From assembly GCA_017397925.1 (NCBI GenBank), contig JAFQHO010000026.1, positions 1 through 64,000 of the forward strand: a stretch of 64,000 bases of DNA, written 5' to 3'. The first letter of the stretch is position 1; each line of letters starts with the position of its first letter. The DNA is from Ruminococcus sp. GTDB lineage: Bacteria; Bacillota; Clostridia; Oscillospirales; Ruminococcaceae. The notes beneath the pieces are model-generated. The model did no database searches and was not told where the DNA came from. It saw nothing but the letters and a program-made list of their open reading frames with translations. A program made the position numbers and the translations under genes. This document shows positions 1 to 7,768 of the stretch, in pieces.

Positions 1-27
1 GGAAATTATTTCAATGCCGGCACTTAG

Positions 28-56
28 AACGGAAGTCGCTATGACTTCCGTTTTTT
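28..56 (+). terminator. Intrinsic terminator of an upstream gene outside the window
   Basis: A perfect 10-bp stem (28-37 with 43-52) around a GCTAT loop runs into a T-tract at 51-56. It ends transcription entering from the left, before the tRNA. Confidence 0.8.
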
Positions 57-64
57 ATATTCAA

Positions 65-138
65 GGGCCATTAGCTCAGTTGGTTAGAGCATCCGGCTCA
101 TAACCGGACGGTCTGGGGTTCGAGTCCCTAATGGCCCA
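65..138 (+). tRNA. tRNA with CAT anticodon (Ile2 or elongator Met)
   Basis: A cloverleaf is visible. The acceptor stem 65-71 pairs with 131-137, there is a TAGCTCAGTTGGTTAGAGC-type D arm, a 5-bp anticodon stem encloses the loop CTCATAA (anticodon CAT at 99-101), and the T arm carries GGTTCGAGTCC. The discriminator is A138 and no CCA is encoded, so CCA must be added after transcription. A CAT anticodon is read as Met, or as Ile after lysidine modification. The D-arm and loop sequence resembles Bacillus tRNA-Ile2 from memory, but I cannot separate the two with certainty. Confidence 0.93.
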
Positions 139-141
139 CTT

Positions 142-165
142 AACTCCCTTTTTAGGGAGTTTTTT
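142..165 (+). terminator. Intrinsic terminator after the tRNA
   Basis: The stem 142-149 pairs with 154-161 (AACTCCCT/AGGGAGTT) around TTTT, and T residues run from 160 to 165. It directly follows the tRNA and precedes the next gene. Confidence 0.85.
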
Positions 166-189
166 AATATTTATAAGAGGAATAATGCT

Positions 190-987
190 ATGAAAAAAAG
201 TAAAATGATATTTTATATAGCAGTTACATCTTTAATATTAATCTTATCTTTTGTTATAAGATCTGTAAAAACTTCTGAAAGCAAGGAATTTGTTATAACT
301 TATAATTCTTCAGATAAGAGTATATTTACAACATACGTATCTTCAAAGGTTACTGATGCATCATTTACAACAGTTTACAAGGCTGCTGTTACTACAATAA
401 CAAAAGTTGCTGAGACCGAAACTCCGAATGTTCCGCTTTATATTGATATAAATACTGCGGATATTGACTTGCTTTGTCAGCTTGATGGTATCGGTGAGGG
501 TTTGGCAAAGGCTATAATACGGTATAGAGAGGAAAATGACGGTTTTAATAACATTGAGGAAATAATGAATATTCACGGAATAGGCGAGGGGACTTTCGAG
601 AATATATGTAATTTTATTTATGTTGAAAATCCTGTTTATCCTGAAAATGATGAAGTAATTGAAGATAACGATACAGAATTTACTGATGATTTTTCAGAAT
701 GTGAAGAAAGTGAAACAACAGACGAATATGAAGAGATTACAACAGAGCCCTCTCTTAAACTTGAGGATGTTGTCCCTATTGACATAAATTCTGCCGATTT
801 AGATCTTCTTTTGCTTTTGCCTTATATTGATGAGGAAACTGCACAAAACATTATAGAGTTTCGTGAAAGCATCGGAGGTTTTAAAAATATATATGAGATA
901 CTATATATTGAGGGGATTTCTCGAGAGCAGGCAAATGAGATCCTTGAGTATATCTGTATTGACAATGATTATGAAGTATCTGAATAG
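190..987 (+). CDS. Membrane-anchored double helix-hairpin-helix protein, ComEA-like
   Basis: 265 aa. An N-terminal membrane segment (about residues 7-23) anchors an outside-facing protein. Two ComEA-type helix-hairpin-helix DNA-binding repeats follow, at about 84-143 (IDINTAD...LDGIGEGLAKAII) and 196-256 (IDINSAD...IEGISREQANEIL). They are separated by a very acidic Asp/Glu/Thr linker (about 152-186). Classical ComEA has one HhH pair and often an SLBB domain; here SLBB is missing and the HhH module is doubled. AAGAGG at 175-180 supports the start. A role in binding incoming DNA during competence is inferred from the fold. The gene is not near comEC, which lies at the other end of the window. 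Confidence 0.8.
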   Translation: MKKSKMIFYIAVTSLILILSFVIRSVKTSESKEFVITYNSSDKSIFTTYVSSKVTDASFTTVYKAAVTTITKVAETETPNVPLYIDINTADIDLLCQLDGIGEGLAKAIIRYREENDGFNNIEEIMNIHGIGEGTFENICNFIYVENPVYPENDEVIEDNDTEFTDDFSECEESETTDEYEEITTEPSLKLEDVVPIDINSADLDLLLLLPYIDEETAQNIIEFRESIGGFKNIYEILYIEGISREQANEILEYICIDNDYEVSE

Positions 988-1019
988 GATAATTTGTACC
1001 TGAAAATTTTAATTTTCTA

Positions 1020-1048
1020 TTGACAAATTCGCTGAAATGTGATAAAAT
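1020..1048 (+). promoter_or_regulatory. Sigma-A promoter for the structured RNA / speD leader
   Basis: TTGACA at 1020-1025, a 17-bp spacer and TAAAAT at 1043-1048. Transcription should begin near 1055, about 310 bases before the speD start codon. It therefore makes a long leader or a separate RNA. Confidence 0.8.
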
Positions 1049-1054
1049 TATAGT

Positions 1055-1320
1055 GTAAAGTAGCTTCAGTTAGGAGCATAATTTTGACCACTCCAGGGAG
1101 AGTTAGTGCCATACGGACAGCCGGTCAAATGCCGATTTCCGATGTTTATCGGTCGGCAACTTCTGTTGCCTTATTGATTGACGGGAATGCAGTAATGATA
1201 TTCAGCCATCCCTAATTAATTTCTAAGTTTTATTTTCAGCTTGTGAAAGGTCAATAAGAGTAGTAAAAGAGGTATCTTTGCTCGTTATAGCTTTAAGCTA
1301 TCATTAGACAATGTCAGACA
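1055..1320 (+). ncRNA. Structured RNA upstream of speD (identity unknown)
   Basis: This fills the 377-base gap between the HhH gene and speD. Nested helices are visible: an outer closing helix TTAGG 1070-1074 with CCTAA 1211-1215; a 7-bp helix 1083-1089 with 1123-1129 (TTTGACC/GGTCAAA); a two-part hairpin 1131-1135/1153-1157 plus 1139-1143/1148-1152; and GGCAAC 1155-1160 with GTTGCC 1165-1170, which competes with the previous stem. A second module has small hairpins at 1266-1279 and 1287-1301 and ends at a strong terminator. Its own promoter, this fold and the terminator argue for a functional RNA. Candidates are a raiA-motif-type RNA, a 6S-like RNA, or a polyamine/metabolite-sensing leader of speD. 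I cannot assign a family from sequence alone. Confidence 0.6.
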
Positions 1321-1348
1321 AGTACAGGCTGAATGCTTGTACTTTTTT
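1320..1348 (+). terminator. Intrinsic terminator just before speD (possible attenuator)
   Basis: A 10-bp stem, 1320-1329 with 1335-1344 (one G-U pair), encloses the loop TGAAT and is followed by T residues through 1348. It lies 16 bases before the speD start codon. Transcripts from the promoter at 1020 must pass it to express the polyamine genes, so it is either the end of a separate small RNA or a regulated attenuator. Confidence 0.8.
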
Positions 1349-1364
1349 GTTTTTGAGGTGTATT

Positions 1365-2147
1365 ATGGAAAATAAGTTAAAGCTTTATGGTTTCAACAAT
1401 CTTACAAAATCTCTCAGCTTTAATATATATGATGTATGCTATGCGCGTACTCCTAAGGCTCAGCTTGATTATATTGCTTATGTTGATGAGGTTTATAATT
1501 CACAGCGTATTACTGATATTATGACACATCTTACTGAAATGATAGGGGCACAGGTTCTTAGTGTTTCCAGACAGGACTATGACCCACAGGGGGCGTCGGC
1601 AACTTTTCTTATTGCCGATGATACAATGATTCCCACAGGTGGTACTGAAACAGTAGCACATCTTGATAAAAGTCATGTAACAGTCCACACCTATCCTGAA
1701 TATCACCCCGATACCAGTATTGCTACATTTCGCGTTGATATTGATGTAGCAACCTGTGGAAAAATTACTCCTCTTACAGCACTTGATTATCTGATTGGAA
1801 GCTTTGACAGCGATATAATTACAATGGATTATCGTGTAAGAGGATTTACAAGAAACTTAAGCGGTGAAAAGCTTTTTATAGACCATAATATCACATCAAT
1901 TCAGAATTATATTGATGAGGCCACTCTTGAAAAATACGACGCTGTTGATATAAATGTCTATCAGGCCAATATGTTTCATACAAAAATGCTTATAAAGGAA
2001 ATTGAATTGCAAAATTATCTTTTCAATACCGATGTTCATGAGATTTCTCCACGCAGCAGACTTGATATAACAAACGCACTGCGTAAGGAAATGATTGAAA
2101 TTTTCAGCGGAAGGAATGTTTTCGGAAATGGCTCTTTCTCAGGTTAA
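1365..2147 (+). CDS. speD: S-adenosylmethionine decarboxylase proenzyme
   Basis: 260 aa, close to the length of the Escherichia coli class 1A enzyme rather than the short Bacillus form. It decarboxylates S-adenosylmethionine to give the aminopropyl donor for spermidine. The proenzyme cleaves itself at the Lys102-Ser103 bond in the HLDKSH motif, and the serine becomes the pyruvoyl cofactor. The downstream VHTYPE and the Cys in DVATCGK are also typical. The ATG at 1365 is chosen because GAGGTG at 1355-1360 is well placed; an in-frame ATG at 1311 lies upstream of the terminator hairpin and is unlikely. The 3' end overlaps the next gene, which suggests translational coupling. Confidence 0.95.
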   Translation: MENKLKLYGFNNLTKSLSFNIYDVCYARTPKAQLDYIAYVDEVYNSQRITDIMTHLTEMIGAQVLSVSRQDYDPQGASATFLIADDTMIPTGGTETVAHLDKSHVTVHTYPEYHPDTSIATFRVDIDVATCGKITPLTALDYLIGSFDSDIITMDYRVRGFTRNLSGEKLFIDHNITSIQNYIDEATLEKYDAVDINVYQANMFHTKMLIKEIELQNYLFNTDVHEISPRSRLDITNALRKEMIEIFSGRNVFGNGSFSG

Positions 2148-3573
2148 TGCACCTATATATGAAGCTCTCAGACGTTTCAGACGAATGAGAGTCGTTCCCT
2201 TTGATGTTCCTGGACACAAAAGGGGCAGAGGAAATATGGAGCTTACTGAATTTCTCGGCGAAGATTGTATGAACGTCGATGTGAATTCTATGAAGCCCCT
2301 TGATAATCTATGTCACCCTGTTTCTGTAATCCGAGATGCGGAGGAGCTTGCTGCTGAGGCTTTCGGAGCAGCAAATGCTTTTTTTATGGTAGGAGGAACA
2401 ACATCGGCTGTTCAGAGTATGATTATGTATGCCTGCAAAAGCGGCGATAAGATAATTATGCCAAGAAACGTTCACAGGAGTGCTATAAACGCTCTTATTC
2501 TTACAGGAGCAGTCCCCGTATATGTAAACCCCGATGTTAATAATCAGCTTGGAATTGCTCTTGGTATGTCTGTTGAGCAGGTTGAAAGGGCAATACGCGA
2601 AAATCCGCAGGCTAAGGCAATTATGGTAAATAATCCCACTTATTACGGAATATGCTCCGATTTAAGAAAAATTGTTAAGCTTGCCCACGATCACAATATG
2701 CTTGTTCTTGTAGATGAGGCTCACGGAACACATTTTTATTTCGGTGATAATTTCCCCGTTACTGCAATGGCGGCAGGAGCTGATATTGCTTCGGTAAGTA
2801 TGCATAAATCAGGCGGAAGTCTTACACAGAGTTCATTCCTGCTTATGGGAAAAAATATAAATTCCGATTATATGCGTCAGGTAGTCAATTTGACACAGAC
2901 CACAAGCGCTTCATATCTGTTATTGTCAAGCCTTGATCTTTCAAGAAAGAGACTTGCTCTCGGCGGTCGTGAGATATTTGCAAAAACTGTTGAAATGGCT
3001 GAATATGCACGTTCTGAAATAAACAGCATAGGTGGATATTACGCTTATTCGAGGGAACTTGTAAATGGTGACAGTATATATGATTTTGACATATCAAAGC
3101 TGAGTATATATACTTTACCCATCGGACTTGCCGGAATTGAGGTATATGACCTTCTTCGTGATGAATACGATATACAAATAGAATTCGGTGATATAGGCAA
3201 CATTCTTGCGTATATTTCCGTAGGTGACAGAACCCGTGATATAGAGAGGCTTATTAGCGCACTTGCTGAAATAAAGCGTCGTTTCGGCCAGACAGGTGCG
3301 GATATGCTTACACAGGAGTATATTTCTCCTATTGTTGCTGATACTCCAAGGCGTGCATTCTATGCAGATAAGATTTCACTGCCACTTGATAAAGCTGCGG
3401 GCAGAATATGCACTGAATTTGTAATGTGCTATCCACCAGGTATTCCAATTCTTGCACCCGGTGAGCTTATAACAGAGGAGATTATTAAGTATATAAAATA
3501 TGCCAAGGAAAAGGGCTGTCAGATGACAGGTACAGAGGACATAAATATTGAACATCTCAATGTTCTTGCATAA
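2128..3573 (+). CDS. speA: Orn/Lys/Arg decarboxylase family, probably arginine decarboxylase
   Basis: About 481 aa. This is a fold-type I PLP decarboxylase of the family that includes Bacillus SpeA. The hallmarks FDVPGHKRGRG near the N-terminus, VDEAHGTH (Asp/His contacts to PLP) and SMHKSGG with the Schiff-base lysine are all present, followed by the C-terminal domain. The family includes arginine, lysine and ornithine decarboxylases; the agmatinase three genes on argues for arginine to agmatine. The start is uncertain. ATG 2128 gives the usual short N-terminus, but TTG 2095 has a better spaced AAGGA (2085-2089), and ATG 2116 also exists. All of them overlap the end of speD. Confidence 0.9.
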   Translation: MALSQVNAPIYEALRRFRRMRVVPFDVPGHKRGRGNMELTEFLGEDCMNVDVNSMKPLDNLCHPVSVIRDAEELAAEAFGAANAFFMVGGTTSAVQSMIMYACKSGDKIIMPRNVHRSAINALILTGAVPVYVNPDVNNQLGIALGMSVEQVERAIRENPQAKAIMVNNPTYYGICSDLRKIVKLAHDHNMLVLVDEAHGTHFYFGDNFPVTAMAAGADIASVSMHKSGGSLTQSSFLLMGKNINSDYMRQVVNLTQTTSASYLLLSSLDLSRKRLALGGREIFAKTVEMAEYARSEINSIGGYYAYSRELVNGDSIYDFDISKLSIYTLPIGLAGIEVYDLLRDEYDIQIEFGDIGNILAYISVGDRTRDIERLISALAEIKRRFGQTGADMLTQEYISPIVADTPRRAFYADKISLPLDKAAGRICTEFVMCYPPGIPILAPGELITEEIIKYIKYAKEKGCQMTGTEDINIEHLNVLA

Positions 3574-3589
3574 AAGGAGAATAGAAATT

Positions 3590-4510
3590 ATGAAAATAAA
3601 AAAGATGCTTGCGGCTGTTATGGCAGCAACAATGCTTATTACAGCTACAGCCTGTGACAAGGGCGATAGCACCAGTCCTCAGAGTGGAAATATCCCTACT
3701 TCAAATACACAGACAGGCGAAGGAATGGTATATGAATTTAAAGATTTTCTTGATTATACATTTAATGGAAGTTATATAATAGGTGAGCCTAAAGAAGCTA
3801 TACGTAATGCTGAAACTGAATATGCTCAGACAATTACATCCTGGGAAATAACATATACTGCCAAGAACGGAGAAGAAAAGAATACAAAATACCGCAGCAG
3901 TAACTATATTGATATAGATGCACAGCATTACAAAAGTAAAGAAAATCACGATTTAGCAGAACTTGATTCGTTTGTTACAAGTACCATTGGTGAAAATGCA
4001 AAAAATGAATTTGTCGAGAAAATAGCTTCAAAGTATCTTGAACTTCAGTATGATGAAATACGTGGAGTGTATATCTGCCCTGATATCGGAGATTTATCCA
4101 TATATGCATATACACCTGTTTTCATTGGAGCTCTTGAAGGAGAAAATTTCGACAAAACCTGCGAAATTGCCAAGGAAAGAATGACAGTAGGAAGCGGATA
4201 TTCAATAGCAGAATACGATCTGAAAAATGTATGCACAAACAGCGATTTTATATTTACATGTCAGTTTGTAATAAATAAGGACCTTGATAAGGCGAAGTAT
4301 TCTGAAATTATGGAAAATATGATGAAAGATTTGAAGGAATACACAGGTACTCCTCAGAATTTCAACTTTTTCCTTGCTGAATCGGAAAATTCTGAGTGGA
4401 TTATGCGAACTATGCATTTCAAGGGAGAGGAAATTCCCTCTGATAAGATTGACAGCGGAGAAATAGTTTATGCTGATGAAGTGATGAATGCAATCCTTGC
4501 AAATCACTGA
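3590..4510 (+). CDS. Putative lipoprotein of unknown function within the polyamine operon
   Basis: 306 aa. The N-terminus (MKIKK, a hydrophobic stretch, then ATACDKG) looks like a lipoprotein signal with Cys21 as the lipidation site. The lipobox is not canonical. The rest is a soluble, mixed alpha/beta-like, charged domain that I do not recognise, after a Ser/Thr/Gln-rich linker. Start at ATG 3590, with AAAGGAG just upstream. It lies between the decarboxylase and spermidine synthase with short gaps, so it is probably co-transcribed. A link to polyamine sensing or uptake at the cell surface is only a guess from position. Confidence 0.7.
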   Translation: MKIKKMLAAVMAATMLITATACDKGDSTSPQSGNIPTSNTQTGEGMVYEFKDFLDYTFNGSYIIGEPKEAIRNAETEYAQTITSWEITYTAKNGEEKNTKYRSSNYIDIDAQHYKSKENHDLAELDSFVTSTIGENAKNEFVEKIASKYLELQYDEIRGVYICPDIGDLSIYAYTPVFIGALEGENFDKTCEIAKERMTVGSGYSIAEYDLKNVCTNSDFIFTCQFVINKDLDKAKYSEIMENMMKDLKEYTGTPQNFNFFLAESENSEWIMRTMHFKGEEIPSDKIDSGEIVYADEVMNAILANH

Positions 4511-4535
4511 TTATAACGGACAAGGAGTGGATTGA

Positions 4536-5387
4536 ATGGAACTCTGGTTTACGGAAAGACATACGCCGAATGTGAAGTTTTCAATAAAGGTTGACCGTCA
4601 GCTGTACACGGGACAGAGCGAATTTCAGCGTATAGATGTATTTGATTCAAAGGAATTCGGGCGTTTTCTCACACTTGACGGCTATATGATGCTTACTGAA
4701 AAGGATGAATTCATATATCACGAAATGATAACCCATATACCAATGGCTGTACATCCAAATCCAAAGAATATACTTGTAATTGGCGCCGGTGATGGCGGAG
4801 TTGTCCGCGAGCTTACACGCTATCCTACTGTTGAATCAATTGACCTCGTAGAGATAGATGAGCTTGTAGTTGAGGTAAGCAAGAAATATCTGCCCACAAC
4901 TGCTTGTCGCCTTGATGATGAAAGGGTAAATATATTCTACGAAGACGGTGTAAAGTTTATCCGACGCTGTGAGAATAAATACGATGTTATAATCGTTGAT
5001 TCCACTGACCCATTCGGACCTGGTGAGGGACTTTTCACAAAAGAATTCTACGGCAGCTGCAGCAAGGCACTCCGCGAAGACGGAATTATGGTAAATCAGC
5101 ACGAAAGTCCCTTTTATGATGAGGATGCTGCAGCTATGCAGCGTTCACACAAGAGGATTGTTGAAAGCTTCCCTATAAGCCGGGTTTATCAGGCACATAT
5201 TCCTACTTATCCCTCTGGGCACTGGCTTTTCGGCTTTGCGTCGAAGAAATATCATCCCGTACACGATTTCAACAGTATAAAGTGGAATATGCTGGGACTT
5301 AAAACGAGATATTACAATACAAAGCTTCACACAGGCGCATTTTCTCTGCCGAATTATGTTGAGGAAATGCTCCGCGATGTTGAATAA
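4536..5387 (+). CDS. speE: Spermidine synthase (polyamine aminopropyltransferase)
   Basis: 283 aa, standard length. It moves the aminopropyl group from decarboxylated S-adenosylmethionine to putrescine. The N-terminal beta domain (FSIKVDRQLYTGQSEFQRIDVFDS) contains the Gln and Tyr of the family signature. The Rossmann part has GAGDGG at 83-88, VEIDE at 106-110, and the catalytic Asp region VDSTDPFGPGEGLF. AAGGAGTGG precedes the start. It is paired with speD and the arginine decarboxylase/agmatinase that supply its two substrates. Confidence 0.96.
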   Translation: MELWFTERHTPNVKFSIKVDRQLYTGQSEFQRIDVFDSKEFGRFLTLDGYMMLTEKDEFIYHEMITHIPMAVHPNPKNILVIGAGDGGVVRELTRYPTVESIDLVEIDELVVEVSKKYLPTTACRLDDERVNIFYEDGVKFIRRCENKYDVIIVDSTDPFGPGEGLFTKEFYGSCSKALREDGIMVNQHESPFYDEDAAAMQRSHKRIVESFPISRVYQAHIPTYPSGHWLFGFASKKYHPVHDFNSIKWNMLGLKTRYYNTKLHTGAFSLPNYVEEMLRDVE

Positions 5388-5403
5388 TTCAGGAGAAAAA
5401 TAA

Positions 5404-6255
5404 ATGCTTGAAAAAAATATACAGACCTTTATCGACTGTGACAGCGAATATGATGATGCAAAAATAGTGCTTTTCGGAGCAGGCTTTGACGGAACAACAA
5501 GCTTCCGTCCTGGAACAAGATTTGCACCCTCTGCAATAAGAAACGAAAGCTTCGGAATTGAAACATACAGTCCCTATCAGGACAAGGATATGACGGATTA
5601 CAGCTATTTTGACAGCGGAGATTTAGAGCTTCCATTTGGCAGTGTAAGACGCACGATTGCTGATATTGCAATGCGTACCGATACAATTTTGGCTGACGGA
5701 AAAATTCCTTTTATGATAGGCGGAGAGCATCTTGTAACTCTCGGTGCTGTTATGGCGGTCAAGGATAAGATGGAGGACTTGTACATCATTCATTTTGATG
5801 CTCACGCTGATTTGCGTGATGACTATTTGGGTCAGCCTTTATCTCATGCCTGCGTGCTGAGAAGATGCCATGAGCTTGTGGGAGATGACCATATCTTCCA
5901 GTTTGGCATTAGAAGCGGTGATCGTGAGGAATTTGTATTTGCCTCTGAGCATACAGAGATGAATAAGTTTAATTTCAACAATCTTGAGGAGATTGTTGAA
6001 AAACTGAAAGGGAAAAAGATTTATTTCACTCTTGATTTAGACGTACTTGATCCCTCGGTATTTCCCGGAACAGGTACTCCCGAAGCTGGAGGAGTTACAT
6101 TTGATGAGCTGAGAAAAGCTGTAACACTTGTATGCTCAGAGCTTGATATAGTAGGCTGTGATGTTAATGAGTTAAGCCCTCATTACGACCAGTCGGGAGC
6201 ATCAACAGCCGTAGCCTGTAAGATTATAAGAGAAATGCTGCTTGCGATGTCATAA
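5404..6255 (+). CDS. speB: Agmatinase
   Basis: 283 aa ureohydrolase, typical length. It hydrolyses agmatine to putrescine and urea with a two-manganese centre. The metal-binding motifs are all visible: GGEH at 106-109, FDAHAD at 131-136, a downstream SHAC, and DLDVLDP at 211-217, followed by GTGTPEAGG. It begins 16 bases after speE, as in Bacillus speE-speB. With the arginine decarboxylase it makes the arginine-agmatine-putrescine route complete. Confidence 0.95.
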   Translation: MLEKNIQTFIDCDSEYDDAKIVLFGAGFDGTTSFRPGTRFAPSAIRNESFGIETYSPYQDKDMTDYSYFDSGDLELPFGSVRRTIADIAMRTDTILADGKIPFMIGGEHLVTLGAVMAVKDKMEDLYIIHFDAHADLRDDYLGQPLSHACVLRRCHELVGDDHIFQFGIRSGDREEFVFASEHTEMNKFNFNNLEEIVEKLKGKKIYFTLDLDVLDPSVFPGTGTPEAGGVTFDELRKAVTLVCSELDIVGCDVNELSPHYDQSGASTAVACKIIREMLLAMS

Positions 6256-6268
6256 CTGAGGTGAAATA

Positions 6269-6667
6269 ATGGGGGAAATATTTGTTATAGTTTTGGGTGC
6301 AATTTTCGTACTTCTGGGGATTTTAATGATTGTCAACCTGATAAGAGATAGGAAATTATGTACATATCCTGTTGATGCAAAAGTTGCAGAGGTTATTCTT
6401 ACCAGACTGAGAGGTCATAGAAGTACAGCTCGTACCGCTGTTTTTGAGTATTATTTTGAAGGCAACGTATATCGGATTAAGGACAATGTAGGTACAATTG
6501 AGGAAAAATATCATACTGATGATATTGTGGAGCTTTATATTGAACCGGAAAAACCTGAACACTTTTATTGTCCGAAAAATGATAAAGATAAATATATAAT
6601 AATTACAGCATTCACATTAATGGGTGGCTTTGTTTTATGGTTTGGCATTTTATTATTAATAGGATAA
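6269..6667 (+). CDS. DUF3592-like membrane protein, copy 1
   Basis: 132 aa. An N-terminal membrane helix (about 5-25) is followed by an extracytoplasmic beta-rich domain with the pattern 'YPVDAKVAEV...FEYYFEGNVYRI...VELYIEPEKPEHFYCP' and a C-terminal membrane helix (about 111-130). This layout and the 'hydrophilic beta domain, then I-x-P-x-x-P-x-x-F/I' pattern fit DUF3592. It starts 13 bases after speB and is the first of three consecutive relatives. Function unknown. Confidence 0.7.
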   Translation: MGEIFVIVLGAIFVLLGILMIVNLIRDRKLCTYPVDAKVAEVILTRLRGHRSTARTAVFEYYFEGNVYRIKDNVGTIEEKYHTDDIVELYIEPEKPEHFYCPKNDKDKYIIITAFTLMGGFVLWFGILLLIG

Positions 6668-6703
6668 GTATAAAGCGTATATTATGATATTGGGGTAAAG
6701 TTT

Positions 6704-7237
6704 ATGAATGAATATTACAGCGAAAATGATGCTGCTATAAAAAAAAGATTAAGCGTAAAGGGAGTAATAATTCCGTTGTTTTTGTTGTTTGCGCTTATAC
6801 CATTTACCTTGATAACAGGTGCGTCAGTTCTTTTTGTATACAGTTTTGAATTTGATGAAAGAAGAAATTGTACATACGAAACAGATTCAACTATCGTTGA
6901 TTATGTTACGGAAACAGATTATGATGATAACAGTGTTTCCTATCAGTACTATCCTGTATACAGCTATGGTTATGGTGAAAATGAGTATAAGGCAAAAGGC
7001 ACACAATCACTACCGAAAAAGAAATACGAAATTGGCGAGAGAACATCAGTGTTTGTCAATCCCGATAATTCAGAGGAATTTTTCGATAAAAATTATAGTC
7101 TTATGAGGGCTGAAAATAATCCATTTGTGATTATATTCTATATCTTTTCTGGTTTGCTTATAGTCGATATTGTTGTTATTATTTGGTATAACAGAACATA
7201 TAAAGAGAAAGCTGTGTCACATAATGATTATTACTGA
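6704..7237 (+). CDS. DUF3592-like membrane protein, copy 2
   Basis: 177 aa. It has a cytoplasmic N-terminal tail, a membrane helix at about 24-47, a soluble domain with 'CTYETDSTIVDYV...YQYYPVYSYGYGENEYKAKG...ERTSVFVNPDNSEEFF', and a second helix at about 145-165. It shares the order of features and the NPDN/P-x-x-Y/F motif with its neighbours, so it is a paralogue that has drifted in length and tail. Function unknown. Confidence 0.65.
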   Translation: MNEYYSENDAAIKKRLSVKGVIIPLFLLFALIPFTLITGASVLFVYSFEFDERRNCTYETDSTIVDYVTETDYDDNSVSYQYYPVYSYGYGENEYKAKGTQSLPKKKYEIGERTSVFVNPDNSEEFFDKNYSLMRAENNPFVIIFYIFSGLLIVDIVVIIWYNRTYKEKAVSHNDYY

Positions 7238-7263
7238 TGTAAATGAATTGGGGGTATAGGTAT

Positions 7264-7752
7264 ATGTATATAAATGATACTAAACAAAATTCCTGGCTTG
7301 ATGAACTCGGAAATTTAGTTCAAAAAGCATTTTTGATGCTGATTTCTATAGTATTTCTTGGAATAGGTGTATTTCTGTTGGTGAAAGACAGTAATGTAAA
7401 AAAAGAATGTACAATTCCTGTTACTGCCGAGGTAGTTGATATTGTAACGAACACTACAGGAGCCATAAATAAAAGTATAACAGCTGCTCCTGTGTACCAA
7501 TATGAATATGCTGGCAGCACTTATCGGGTTCAAAGTAGCCTATATCAGAATCCTATTCCTTTGTATAGAGGCGATGTGGTGGATATATTCATAGATCCAA
7601 ATGATTATGAGCATATCTACAGTCCAGAGGAAACTAAAAATAAGCCAATAGAGATAATATTCATTGTTTTAGGCGGTTTTGCGACACTTTTCTTTGCGTT
7701 TTTAAGCGGAACATCGTTTATTAACTTTATACGTTGTTTAAATAGAAAATAA
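7264..7752 (+). CDS. DUF3592-like membrane protein, copy 3
   Basis: About 162 aa from ATG 7264, where GGGGG at 7250-7254 is a usable ribosome site; an in-frame ATG at 7243 adds seven residues and has no clear site. Membrane helices lie near residues 20-40 and 130-150. They flank a domain with 'CTIPVTAEVVDIV...YQYEYAGSTYRVQS...GDVVDIFIDPNDYEHIYSP', the same pattern as the two preceding proteins. It ends 16 bases before the carboxyspermidine dehydrogenase. Function unknown. Confidence 0.65.
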   Translation: MYINDTKQNSWLDELGNLVQKAFLMLISIVFLGIGVFLLVKDSNVKKECTIPVTAEVVDIVTNTTGAINKSITAAPVYQYEYAGSTYRVQSSLYQNPIPLYRGDVVDIFIDPNDYEHIYSPEETKNKPIEIIFIVLGGFATLFFAFLSGTSFINFIRCLNRK

Positions 7753-7768
7753 ATGGAGGTAAATAAAA

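Noticed and set aside
1080..1216. Cobalamin, SAM-I or T-box riboswitch in the speD leader
   Set aside because: The diagnostic conserved boxes of these classes (B12 box, SAM-I core, T-box bulge sequence) are not present, although the region is clearly structured.
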